Source: an uncultured Granulicella sp.
GTDB lineage: Bacteria; Acidobacteriota; Terriglobia; Terriglobales; Acidobacteriaceae
NCBI GenBank assembly: GCA_903932155.1
Contig: CAIZFH010000199.1
Location: 1-64,000, forward strand
Direction: 5' to 3'
DNA length: 64,000 nt
Below are positions 39,840-49,200 of the stretch, piece after piece (the first letter of the stretch is position 1; the number at the start of each line of letters is the position of its first letter). The notes under the pieces are model-generated. The model saw nothing but the letters and a program-made list of their open reading frames with translations. It searched no databases and was not told the origin of the DNA. The translations under genes and the position numbers were made by a program.

Positions 39840-40373
39840 TTATGGAGTAGCTGCCTGCATCTCCAACTGTGTTGTGTTAGTCCTCAGCCACACGCCTGTT
39901 CCTGTCTTGTCCTTCGACTCGTCCAGTACTTCCATATAAACGGAATAGGCACCCGGCAGGCTCAAGTCGTAGAACATCGTTAAATCATAGGTAAGGAAGA
40001 TCGATGCCCCCGGTGGGATATTCACACAATCACCCGGGCCCTCAACCGTTGCTGGTGCCTCACCCGGTCGAAATTCGCCGTGTAGATGGCGCTGGAACTC
40101 CGTTTCAGGCGGTCCGCCTTTCCCTTCCATATGCATCCGGTAGAGTGAAGCATCTGTACGAAAACACTTCACCTCTAGACTTGTGTTCCGAAGTGTCAAG
40201 ATCGCCTGCGGCTTCTCACCCACGGTTACATGATCGTTATCAAGCTTGAGGCTAACTGCAAGCGAGGGGCCCTGGCTGGGCGGTGTCGAACCCTGTGCGT
40301 GTACATTGAGGCTCATTGCGGCCAACACCGCAATGCACATCATCCAATAGCGAAGCGAACGAAATTCCCTCAT
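39840..40373 (-). CDS. Secreted protein with Ig-like (BsuPI-like) fold, function unknown
   Basis: 177 residues. A signal peptide (MMCIAVLAAMSLNVHAQ) precedes one beta-sandwich domain: SLKLDNDHVTVGEKPQAILTL, then TLRNTSLEVKCFRTDASLYRM and a C-terminal GAYSVYMEVLDES. The alternation resembles intracellular-proteinase-inhibitor-like or general Ig-fold domains. It lies between kduI (10-base gap) and kdgK (48-base gap), so it is probably cotranscribed with uronate catabolism although it is exported. I do not recognise a specific family. GAGGGAGA precedes the ATG. Confidence 0.6.
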   Translation of the reverse strand: MREFRSLRYWMMCIAVLAAMSLNVHAQGSTPPSQGPSLAVSLKLDNDHVTVGEKPQAILTLRNTSLEVKCFRTDASLYRMHMEGKGGPPETEFQRHLHGEFRPGEAPATVEGPGDCVNIPPGASIFLTYDLTMFYDLSLPGAYSVYMEVLDESKDKTGTGVWLRTNTTQLEMQAATP

Positions 40374-40383
40374 TGTCTCCCTC

Positions 40384-41214
40384 TTACTTCAAGTCTTTAA
40401 TCGCAACCAGGTCCATGTCCGCGTAGTTCTGGTTCTCTCCGCCCATGCCCCAGCAGAACCCATAGCTCTTGGTGCCCACGCCTGCGTGAATCGACCATCC
40501 CGGAGATACCACTACCTGCCTGTTCGCCATCATCAAATGGCTGGTCGCGTCCGGCGGCCCCATCAGGTGCATCACCCGCTGATCGGGCTCTACGTCGAAG
40601 TAGAAGTACACCTCCGACCGTCGCATATGCGTATGCGCGGGCATGGTGTTCCAGTTGCTCCCCGGCGCCAGCAGAGTGAATCCCATCACCAGTTGGCAGC
40701 TCCGGATGCCCTCCAGGTGGATCGCCTTGTAGATCGTCCGCTTGTTGCAGGTCTCCGCCGACCCTAACTCCACCCCCTTCAACTCCGCAAACTTCACCAT
40801 GCGCGTCGGATATTCCGTGTGAGCCAGATAACTCAGTAAGTAGAATGCCGCTGGCTCCGACTCCGACTTACTTGTAAAAGTAACGGACTTACTTCCGCGA
40901 CTTACATAAAGGCAGTCCAGCTTGTCTAAGTCGAAGGTAACTCCATCCACCTTCACCGAGCCCGCCCCGCCCGTATTCAGCACGCCCAGCTCGCGCCGTT
41001 CCAGAAAGTACTCCGAGCGCAGCTCCGGCTGTGTCTCCAGCGTCAGTGCCGCTGTGGTCGGCATCGCCGAGCCAATTACCGTGCGGTCCAGGTCCACATA
41101 GGCCAGATCGATGCCTCCGGGGGTAAACATTCCTTCTAGCAGAAACGTCTCGCGCAGCTCTGCGCTCGTCATCCGCGCATAGCGCACGGGGTCGGCCATC
41201 TGAACCAGTTTCAT
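40384..41214 (-). CDS. kduI: 5-dehydro-4-deoxy-D-glucuronate isomerase
   Basis: 276 residues, matching KduI. Signatures include MADPVRYARMTSAELRETFL, GGIDLAYVDLDRTVIGSAMP, the cupin metal motif HTHMRRSEVYFYF, and the C-terminal SPGWSIHAGVGTKSYGFCWG. It converts 5-keto-4-deoxyuronate, the spontaneous product of unsaturated uronates from pectin or alginate, to 2,5-diketo-3-deoxygluconate. AAGGAGA five bases before ATG 41214 fixes the start. It is divergent from kduD across a 154-base gap. Confidence 0.93.
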   Translation of the reverse strand: MKLVQMADPVRYARMTSAELRETFLLEGMFTPGGIDLAYVDLDRTVIGSAMPTTAALTLETQPELRSEYFLERRELGVLNTGGAGSVKVDGVTFDLDKLDCLYVSRGSKSVTFTSKSESEPAAFYLLSYLAHTEYPTRMVKFAELKGVELGSAETCNKRTIYKAIHLEGIRSCQLVMGFTLLAPGSNWNTMPAHTHMRRSEVYFYFDVEPDQRVMHLMGPPDATSHLMMANRQVVVSPGWSIHAGVGTKSYGFCWGMGGENQNYADMDLVAIKDLK

Positions 41215-41328
41215 GGGTCTCCTTCGGTCTCCACCACGGTCGCGCCGCATGCAGACAACGTCCTCCATTGTAGCGGAGAGCTTCGCCATTCGGCGTGACC
41301 AAACTCACAGCACCTCGACCACGCATGT

Positions 41329-41358
41329 TTGCCCGATGCGCCAGCGTCAGCGTAAAGT
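41329..41358 (+). promoter_or_regulatory. Possible kduD promoter
   Basis: TTGCCC at 41329-41334, an 18-base spacer and TAAAGT at 41353-41358. The start would fall about four bases before ATG 41369. No ribosome site is seen ahead of kduD, so a leaderless message is plausible. Confidence 0.3.
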
Positions 41359-41368
41359 AGTCCCTATC

Positions 41369-42136
41369 ATGTCCAACATTCTTGAATCCTTCCGCCTCGA
41401 CAATAAAGTCGCCCTCGTAACCGGATCGGCCGGAGGTATGGGGGCAGCCATTGCCATCGCTCTTGCTCAGGCCGGCGCCGCTGTCGCCACCCACGACGTG
41501 CGCCCTCCCAACGACACCACCGACACCATTGTTGCAGCCGGAGGAAAATCCACCGCCTTCAGCGCGGACCTCTCCGACACAGCCGCTCCGCAGGCCCTCT
41601 TCACCAATGTCCTTGCCAAGTTCGGCCGCGTCGATATTTTGGTCAATAACGCCGGAATCATCCTCCGCGAGGACGCCGTCAATGTCCCGCTGGCCGACTG
41701 GCAGAAGGTCATTCAGATCAACGAAACCGCCGTCTTCCAGCTCTGTCAGCTAGCCGGTCGCGACATGATGGCTCGCAACGCACCCGGCAAGATCATTAGC
41801 ATCGCATCCTTGCTCAGCTTCCAGGGTGGCATCCGTGTCCCATCCTACGCCGCCGCCAAGGGCGCTGTCGCCCAGATCACCAAGGCCCTGGCCAACGAAT
41901 GGGCCGTCAAGGGCATTCAGGTCAATGCCATTGCACCCGGCTACATCGCAACCAACAACACCGCGCCGCTACGCGCTGATCCGGTCCGCAGCAAGGCCAT
42001 CCTCGAGCGCATTCCCGCAGGTCGCTGGGGCGAGGCCACCGATGTCGCTGGCACCGCCGTCTTCCTCGCCTCCCCCGCAGCCGATTACATCACCGGCCAC
42101 GTCCTCGTCGTTGACGGCGGTTGGATGGCCCGCTAG
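41369..42136 (+). CDS. kduD: 2-deoxy-D-gluconate 3-dehydrogenase (KduD-type SDR)
   Basis: 255 residues. Short-chain dehydrogenase with LDNKVALVTGSAGGMGAAIA (cofactor loop), LVNNAGI, and the catalytic S..YxxxK set (SIASLLSF ... PSYAAAKGAVAQ), then NAIAPGYIATNNTAPLR. The N-terminus MSNILESFRLDNK is typical of KduD, which reduces 2,5-diketo-3-deoxygluconate to KDG. Divergent kduI performs the previous step. ATG 41369 starts the conserved N-terminus; the longer in-frame ORF from 41213 overlaps kduI. Confidence 0.9.
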   Translation: MSNILESFRLDNKVALVTGSAGGMGAAIAIALAQAGAAVATHDVRPPNDTTDTIVAAGGKSTAFSADLSDTAAPQALFTNVLAKFGRVDILVNNAGIILREDAVNVPLADWQKVIQINETAVFQLCQLAGRDMMARNAPGKIISIASLLSFQGGIRVPSYAAAKGAVAQITKALANEWAVKGIQVNAIAPGYIATNNTAPLRADPVRSKAILERIPAGRWGEATDVAGTAVFLASPAADYITGHVLVVDGGWMAR

Positions 42137-42180
42137 CGTTTTACTGGGCTCGATCGATTCGCCCCATCAATGTACGATTC

Positions 42181-42221
42181 GGGTGTCCCATCCATTCCGC
42201 GTTCTTTGCCGAATGGGTGGG
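42181..42221. repeat. Dispersed hairpin repeat, GGGTGTCCCATCC type, copy 2
   Basis: CCCATCCATTCCG, loop, then CGAATGGGTGGG. It shares its arms with 38637-38673. It lies between the convergent kduD and M16 genes, where it may also act as a transcript end. Confidence 0.6.
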
Positions 42222-42238
42222 TATCTAATCCCGTAGCA

Positions 42239-43774
42239 TCACTTCCCCTTCGCCGCCGGAATCGTAATGTCCAACTCCGTCACCGTACCCAGCGTGGTCA
42301 GCGGGGGCTTGATCTCCGTCTTGTTTCCCACCACCACAATCGCCAGCTTCGATACATCGATATACTTGTTTGCCACGCGGGTCACATCGGCCGCTGTCAC
42401 CCGCGCAATGCCGTCCTTGTACTTCTCCAGGAAGTCCGCCGGATAGCCATAAAACGCCAGTGTCACCTGCTCATTCAGCGTCTTCTCCGGCGTGTCGTAG
42501 CGGAAGATGAACGAGTTCATCACATCGTCCTTGGCCTTGTTCAGCTCCGCGGGCGTGGGCGGTTTGGTCTTCAGCCGGCCAATCTCTTCCAACACCGCCT
42601 GGGTCGCCGCCACCGTGCTCACGCTCTTGGTGCCTGCCGAACTGCGGAATTCGCCGGGATGGTCGTATGCCGCGCCATAACTGCCGCCCACGCTATACGC
42701 CAGTCCCAGCTTGGTGCGCACATACTGCACTACGCGCGAGCCAAATCCGCCGGAGAAGACTTCGTTCATCACGCTCAACGCGTAATAATCGGGATTGCTG
42801 CGCTCTGTGCCCAGCCCCACAATCTCCACCGACGACTGGTTAACGTCCTCCTTGTCGGCAAAGTAGACGCCCGGCTTCGGTCCGGAAAAATCGATCTTCG
42901 CCGGCTGGACCCCCGCGCCCCGCGCCAGCTGCTCAAACACCTTGCGCAGCTTGGTCTCCATCGCTGCCGAGTCGAAATCGCCCACAACCGACACAATCAT
43001 ATTGTTGGGCACAACGCTGCGGTCGTGCCACGACTTCAGGTCGTCCAGTGTCACCCCATCCACGGTCGCGTACTCGGCCTGGCGCGCGTACGGGCTGCTG
43101 GCTCCATACAACAGCTTGGTGGACTCGCGCCCTGCAATCTCGCCCGCATCGTCGTTGCGCCGTGCGATTCCGGTAGCCATATTGCGCTGCGCCATCGCCA
43201 GCTTCTCCGCCTTGAAGGCCGGATGCAGCAGTAGATCGGTCGCCTCGCCGAAGACGCTGTCGAAGTCCTGCTTGAAGCTCGACCATCCGACCGAGGTGTT
43301 GGCCAGCCCACCGCCCGTCTCGATCGCCGCTGCCTTCTCCGCCAGCTCCGCGTCCAGCGCGTCGCCGCTCTTCGCCGTGCTGCCACTGGTCCGCCACGCT
43401 TCGCCGTACATCGATACCAGCCCCACCTTCGCGGCAGGTTCCTCGCGGCTCCCTCCGCGGATCAGCACAGATCCATCGATGAACGGAAGCTCGTGGTCCT
43501 CCTGCAGAAAGATCACCAGCCCATTGGCCAGCTCAATCCGCTTCGGCTGCTGCGGCTTGAACGCATGCAGCGGCGGAATCGCAATCTTCTTCCACGGCTG
43601 CGCCTGCGCCTTCGCCGACGGTGCCTTCGCCGAAGTCTTCGCCACCGGAGCAGCCTTAGCCTGCGCCGCGCTCTGTCCCGTCGCACAGATACCGGCAGTC
43701 AGCATTCCGCTCACTACGATCGACACCATCGTCCGCGTTGCCGTCCTCATCACTCCCATCGATGCGCCCTTCAT
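42239..43774 (-). CDS. M16-family peptidase homologue lacking the zinc motif
   Basis: 511 residues with a signal peptide (IVVSGMLTAGICATGQ). It has the M16 two-domain build (KRIELANGLVIFLQEDHELPF, VSVVGDFDSAAMETKLRKVF, LGLAYSVGGSYGAAYDHPG). At the position of HxxEH it reads GLVSMYGEAW, so the zinc ligands are missing and it should be catalytically silent. In processing-peptidase-like pairs one subunit is active and one only binds substrate, and the active partner is encoded just upstream. Its ATG overlaps the upstream stop (ATGA, 43771-43774), indicating a coupled heterodimer. Confidence 0.85.
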   Translation of the reverse strand: MKGASMGVMRTATRTMVSIVVSGMLTAGICATGQSAAQAKAAPVAKTSAKAPSAKAQAQPWKKIAIPPLHAFKPQQPKRIELANGLVIFLQEDHELPFIDGSVLIRGGSREEPAAKVGLVSMYGEAWRTSGSTAKSGDALDAELAEKAAAIETGGGLANTSVGWSSFKQDFDSVFGEATDLLLHPAFKAEKLAMAQRNMATGIARRNDDAGEIAGRESTKLLYGASSPYARQAEYATVDGVTLDDLKSWHDRSVVPNNMIVSVVGDFDSAAMETKLRKVFEQLARGAGVQPAKIDFSGPKPGVYFADKEDVNQSSVEIVGLGTERSNPDYYALSVMNEVFSGGFGSRVVQYVRTKLGLAYSVGGSYGAAYDHPGEFRSSAGTKSVSTVAATQAVLEEIGRLKTKPPTPAELNKAKDDVMNSFIFRYDTPEKTLNEQVTLAFYGYPADFLEKYKDGIARVTAADVTRVANKYIDVSKLAIVVVGNKTEIKPPLTTLGTVTELDITIPAAKGK

Positions 43775-45309
43775 TTCGCACCTCCCGCAGCCTGCGTGGG
43801 CGGCGTAAATTCAATCCGCGCGCTGGTTCGGTTGCTCTCCACAAAAATCTTGTTGGCCACCCGCCGCACGTCCGCCTTGCTCACCTTGTCGATCCGGTCC
43901 AGTTGACGGAACAGCTCGCGCCAGTCGCCATAGCGCGTCTGGAACAGGGCCAACTCTTGTGCCACCCCCTCGTTGTCGTTCAATCCGCGCAGAAGGCCGG
44001 CCCGCGCGCGCGTCTTGAACATATCCAGTTCCTCGTCCGTCACGTCGCTTGTCTTCAGCCTGTCGATCTCCTTGTGGATCGCGTCCCGTATCTCGTCCGG
44101 CGTGTGCCCAGGCACAGGCATGCCGTAAAAGGCGAACAGACCGGGAAACTTATCGCCGGGAAATCCGCTGAATCCCTCGGCATCCGCTGCAATCTTCTGG
44201 TCCCGCACCAGGCTCTTGTACAGACGTGAGGTGCGTCCGTTGGAGAAGATGTCCGTAATCGCGTCGTACACCGAGTCGTCCGGGTCGCGATAGTCGGGCT
44301 TGTGGTAGCCCTCAAGATAAAACGGTTGCGTCGCCTCGCGAATCGTCACTGTCCTCTCGGCAAACTGTGGCGGCTCCACGGTCGTCATAGGCTCCGGCTT
44401 CGGCCCCGCCGGAATCGTGCCAAAGTATTTCGTCAGCACCGGCATCGCGTCCGCCGCCTTCACGTCGCCCACTACCGCCACCACAAGGTTCGATGGCACA
44501 TAATACTTCGCGTGGAAGGCCGCCGCCTCGGTCGCATTCACTTGGCTGATTTCGCTCTCCCAGCCCACCGTGGGAACGCGATAGGGATGGGCCGTATAAG
44601 CGGTGGCCAGAAATTGCTCCACCATCGCGCCGATCGGGTTCGAGTCGGTCCGCATCCGGCGCTCCTCCTGCACTACATCGCGCTCCTTGTAGAACTCGCG
44701 CGGCACCGGCTTGCCGATCCGGCTGCTCTCCATGTACGCCCACAGTTCCAGCCGGTTCGAAGGCATGCTCCAGAAGTACTGGGTCGAGTCCTCTTCGGTC
44801 GACGCGTTCAGATTGACCGCTCCGTTCTCCTCCGCCAGTTCCGCAAACTGATTCGGTATGACAAACTTCTGCGCCTCCGCCTGGGCATCTTCAAACGCCT
44901 TCTTCAGCGCCGCCAGCTTGGTCGCGTCCTGCCCCACTCGCTTGCGGACCTCCGCGTCATACGCCGCATTCGCCGACTCCACCTTGGCCAGTGCCACCTT
45001 CTCCGCCGCGTAGTTCGTTGTGCCAAGCTCCGTCGTTCCCTTGAACGCGATGTGTTCAAACATGTGCGCCAGCCCGCTCGCCCCCTGCGGGTCGTTCGCC
45101 GACCCCGCATCCACCAGCGTGTAGAAGCTGAACACCGGGGCCTCCGGCCGCTCGCACACAATCAGCGTCAGCCCGTTGGGCAGCACCTTCACCGTCGTCC
45201 GTTTCTCGAATCCCGCCAGGTACTGCGCCATTCCAGCCGGCACCTGCGCCAGCGCCGCAACGCCCCAGCCCATCGCCAACGCCAGCACTACGCTAACCAT
45301 TCGACTCAT
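43771..45309 (-). CDS. M16-family zinc peptidase, active subunit
   Basis: 512 residues. The signal peptide is MVSVVLALAMGWGVAALAQ. The inverted zinc site HxxEH is present in GLAHMFEHIAFKGTTELG, and the C-terminal domain has YKSLVRDQKIAADAEGF. It should degrade peptides in the periplasm, probably as a heterodimer with the zinc-less protein encoded downstream. GGGAGGGAG nine bases ahead of ATG 45309 is better than the in-frame TTG at 45330. Confidence 0.88.
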   Translation of the reverse strand: MSRMVSVVLALAMGWGVAALAQVPAGMAQYLAGFEKRTTVKVLPNGLTLIVCERPEAPVFSFYTLVDAGSANDPQGASGLAHMFEHIAFKGTTELGTTNYAAEKVALAKVESANAAYDAEVRKRVGQDATKLAALKKAFEDAQAEAQKFVIPNQFAELAEENGAVNLNASTEEDSTQYFWSMPSNRLELWAYMESSRIGKPVPREFYKERDVVQEERRMRTDSNPIGAMVEQFLATAYTAHPYRVPTVGWESEISQVNATEAAAFHAKYYVPSNLVVAVVGDVKAADAMPVLTKYFGTIPAGPKPEPMTTVEPPQFAERTVTIREATQPFYLEGYHKPDYRDPDDSVYDAITDIFSNGRTSRLYKSLVRDQKIAADAEGFSGFPGDKFPGLFAFYGMPVPGHTPDEIRDAIHKEIDRLKTSDVTDEELDMFKTRARAGLLRGLNDNEGVAQELALFQTRYGDWRELFRQLDRIDKVSKADVRRVANKIFVESNRTSARIEFTPPTQAAGGAK

Positions 45310-45379
45310 CCGCACTGTCTCCCTCCCCAAAATACTCTGTCCAGATTATTAAACATACCCGATTGACGTATCGATTGCC

Positions 45380-46036
45380 CTATGGACAACAGCTCGGCTT
45401 CCCAATCCCAAAGGCCCGCTTCACACCACGCCAAATCTTCTGCAACCACCCATCCACCGCCTCTGCCTCGCTGTGAATCGTCCCCACCACCGCAGCCAGC
45501 ATCTGTTGCCGCGTCCACGCATTACGCGCTGCGTTGATTCCGCCCCGCGCGCACTCCGCCGCCGCCACCGTCCACGCTCCTGTCTCCACCGCCTGAATCA
45601 TCCGCGGATAGCCCTCCAGTAGCCCCACCGGCCCCATGTTATACGCCATGTCCAGCAGCGCCATCTTCATCCCATCGGGCAGCCCGTCGTATCCCGTCAG
45701 CCTCTTCCGCAACGTCGCCTCAAATCCCGCCAGCACCCCGCTCAGCTTCTCTTCCATCACCGCCTCGGGAAGCTCCAGCGATCCGCCCACCCGGTAGAAC
45801 GATGGCAGCTTCCCCATCGCCATCGCATCCACGCGGGCAAACTCCGCCGCAATCTGCTCTGTTGTCGCCGCCGTGCCGCCCGCCGTCTGAAACGGCAACG
45901 CGCAGGCCGCCGCCGCATTCGGCAGCATCAACCCAACCCCCGCCGTCACCTTGCCCGCCGTATCGCGGTACATCCATGGAACGCAGCCCTCGAAGCTCTT
46001 CAACTCGGCTAGCGTTTGATCGAAGTAGCTAGGCAT
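45380..46036 (-). CDS. Phage-type lysozyme (GH24-like)
   Basis: 218 residues. LKSFEGCVPWMYRDTAG and KVTAGVGLML reproduce the T4-lysozyme catalytic triad with its spacing: Glu in FEG, Asp nine residues later and Thr six after that. ALLDMAYNMGP and the GINAARNAWTRQQM stretch complete the fold. No signal peptide, holin, spanin or other phage gene is near, so it is either a domesticated endolysin or part of a contractile or secretion device elsewhere. ATG 46036 has no clear ribosome site; the in-frame extension to 46255 looks non-coding. Confidence 0.75.
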   Translation of the reverse strand: MPSYFDQTLAELKSFEGCVPWMYRDTAGKVTAGVGLMLPNAAAACALPFQTAGGTAATTEQIAAEFARVDAMAMGKLPSFYRVGGSLELPEAVMEEKLSGVLAGFEATLRKRLTGYDGLPDGMKMALLDMAYNMGPVGLLEGYPRMIQAVETGAWTVAAAECARGGINAARNAWTRQQMLAAVVGTIHSEAEAVDGWLQKIWRGVKRAFGIGKPSCCP

Positions 46037-46266
46037 ATTGGCGCAAGAGTAGCACGATCTCACCCGTTCCGCGCTGTTTCCAACAGAACCCGTGCGCGCC
46101 ATTCCCCGCTTTCCCGCAACATTTCCTGCCCCGGATGGTCTAAGCTTGTAAGCCAGTTGGTGGAAACCTCCGTCCCAGACTTTGCGGCGGGCTTTCTGGT
46201 TCATGATGTCCTTCGTCTCTTGTCCGCTGCCATGGCCATAACTCAGGTAGAACACAGGATTTATCT

Positions 46267-49200
46267 ATGCGTGAAACATCCTTTTTTCGGCATCTTCCTT
46301 TTGCCTTAGTTCTTGTTGGATTAGCCGGAATCGCCGCATCTACCCCCTCGGCCGCGGCCCAGAACACCCTCCCGAACAGCATTCCTGACCGCATCTCTGC
46401 CCTGGTCTCCAACGGCAGCAGGGCCTTGATTCGTGGCTCTGTCTCGCCCAGGGTGGCCCTTGCCACCGATCTCGGCCCCACGCCCGCCCAGACCATGCTG
46501 GAGGGGATGTCGCTCCGCTTCTCTCCAAGCCCCGCGCAGCAGGCCGCGCTCGACCAGTTGCTCGCAGATCAGCAGAACCCCGCCTCGCCACACTTTCGCC
46601 AGTGGCTCTCCCCGCAGCAGTATGCTGCCCAGTTTGGCCTCTCCGCCAGCGACATTGCCACGGTCACCGCCTGGCTCGCCAGCCAGGGTTTCACCGTAAC
46701 CGGCGTTGCCAATGGCGGTTCGTTCATCACATTCGATGGCACCGTCGCCCAGGCCCAGACCGCCTTCTCCACTAGCATCCACAATCTCTCCGTCAACGGC
46801 GAGTCCCACTTCGCCAACCTCACCGATCCCAGCGTCCCCACCGCCTTTGCCGCCGTCGTCGCTGCCGTCACCGGCTTGCACGACTTCCGCGCCCGGCCCC
46901 ATCTGCACGCCGGCATCGTCAAGCCGGAATACACCTCCTCCATCTCCAACAGCCACTTCCTCGCGCCTGGAGACCTCTACACCATCTACGACGTCAGCCC
47001 GCTCCTCGTCTCCTTCAACGGATCAGGCATCGGAACCGGAACCAACTGCAAAAGCGTAGGCATCCCGAAGCCAACCTGCGGCGATATCGCCGTCACTGGC
47101 GCGGTCGATATAAGCCCATCCGATATTGCCAATTTCCGCCTAGCCTCCGGTCTCAGCACCAACCCTCCCACCACTGTGTCTGAGGGCCCGGATCCAGGTG
47201 TGGCCCACAACTGTACTCCAGCCACAGCTAACCCCTGCCCAGCCCCCAACCTGAACGATCTCGATGAGGCATCTATCGACCTGGAGTGGTCTGGAGCCAT
47301 GGCACCCGGAGCCAGCATCCTCTTCGTCAACGGCAAGAACGTCTTTGACAACTCTATGACCCAGGCTGTCGACCAGAGACTCGCCCCCATCATCACCACC
47401 AGCTACGGTCTATGCGAGGCAGGATGGGGCTCGTCTTCTCTCACTTCGTACAACAATCTCTTCCAGCAGGCCGCCGCGCAGGGCCAGACCATCCTTGCAG
47501 CAGCGGGAGACGAGGGTGCCACAGACTGCGAAACACAGACTGAGACTGCCGCCACCGAAGGCCTCTCCGTAGACTTTCCCGGCAGTTCTCCCTACGTCAC
47601 CAGCATGGGCGGCACCATATACAACGAGGGCAATGCAACCGGTATCACCCAGTTCTGGAACGCCAATAGCTCCTCGGCCAGCAATAACGCAGGCTCAGCG
47701 GTCTCCTATATCCCTGAGGCGGCTTGGAATGAAGTCGCTACTGCGGGGGGGCTCGCGGGCGGCGGCGGCGGTGTCAGCTCCTTCTTCGCCAAACCGGCCT
47801 GGCAGGTCGAAACCGGCGCGGCAGGCATGACCACCTCGGTCGCGCCGGATGGTGCCCGGGACGTCCCTGACATCGCCCTGGATGCTGCCGTCGTGCACGA
47901 TCCCTTCCTCTTCTGTGCCAGTGGCTCCTGTGTCAATGGCTATCGCAACGCGACTAGCAATCTCGCGATCGCAGGAGGCACCTCCTTCGACTCCCAGATC
48001 TTTGGCGGGATGCTCGCCCTCATCGTGCAGAAAACCGGTTCCTGGCTCGGCAATATCAACCCAACCCTATACGCCCTGGGCAACAAGACAGCTTATTACA
48101 ACCCCACCACTACCAGCGTCTTTCACGATGTCACCTCCGGCAACAATTCCATGCCATGCGCCTCGGGATCGCCCGAATGCCTCTCCATTGGCAGCATCGG
48201 CTACAGCACCACCACCGGATACGATCTGGCCACGGGATGGGGCAGCGTCGACCTCAACAACCTGGCCAACGCCTGGAACCTGGTCACGCCGCTTGGCTCT
48301 GGATCGCTCGGTGCCAACCAATCCGCCACCACCCTCACGGCATCGGTCAGCACAGTCGCCGTCGGTTCTACGGCCACGCTCACCGCCACCGTAATAGGCT
48401 CGGCCGCTACCCCCACCGGCTCCGTGCAGTTCCTGGTCGGCAACAAAGCCGTGGGTAGCCCAGTTACTCTTGCCGCCGTGAGTGGAGTGATGACCGCAAC
48501 CTACGCATGGACCCCCGCCTGCTCCACCCTCGGGCAACAGAGTCTGACCGCTGTCTACTCCGGCGACACTAACTACCAGGGTTCCATCGGTCCGGCGCTT
48601 ACCGTCGGCGCCGGTGGGGCCAATCCGTCCACCGGTGCCATCATCAACAATCCGCTGATTGTCTCCGTAACTACTGGCACCTGCCCCAACTTCGCGCTTT
48701 CCGTTGCCGCAGCCACAGTCACAGTTGCCGCGGGCGGAACCATTCCCCCAGTCACCATCACCGTTGCTCCGCAGAATGGTTTCACCGGTACTGTGGTCTT
48801 CTCCGCCACCGTGGCGGATAACACAGGCTACTTGCCCGGTATCACGTTTACCCCAGCCTCCATCTCGGTTCCCACTGCCAGCTCAACAGTCCTCACCCTC
48901 TCCGGCATCACTGCCGGCCTGCGCATGCCGAACGCACCCGGTAAGGTCGATCCCGGAACTATGCTCGCGCACCAAACCCCGCGCAGCACAACGCCAGCCA
49001 ATCAGGCCAGGTTCGCGGCAGGCTCGGGCATCGCCATCGCGTCCCTGCTCCTGCTTGTGTTGCCTCGCAGGCGTCGCCTTGGCGGCCTGCTCCTGGTGGC
49101 CTTGTCCGTCGCTCTCGCCCTCGGAGCCACAGGTTGCGGCGGCAGCAGCCAGGCAGGCCCTCCCGCAACAGGACTCAGCCCCTTTGCAGGCAAATACGTC

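Noticed and set aside
44302-45366. Arg/His-rich 354-residue plus-strand frame opposite the active M16 peptidase
   Set aside because: Composition is that of an antisense frame in GC-rich DNA, and the minus strand holds the HxxEH peptidase with a proper ribosome site.
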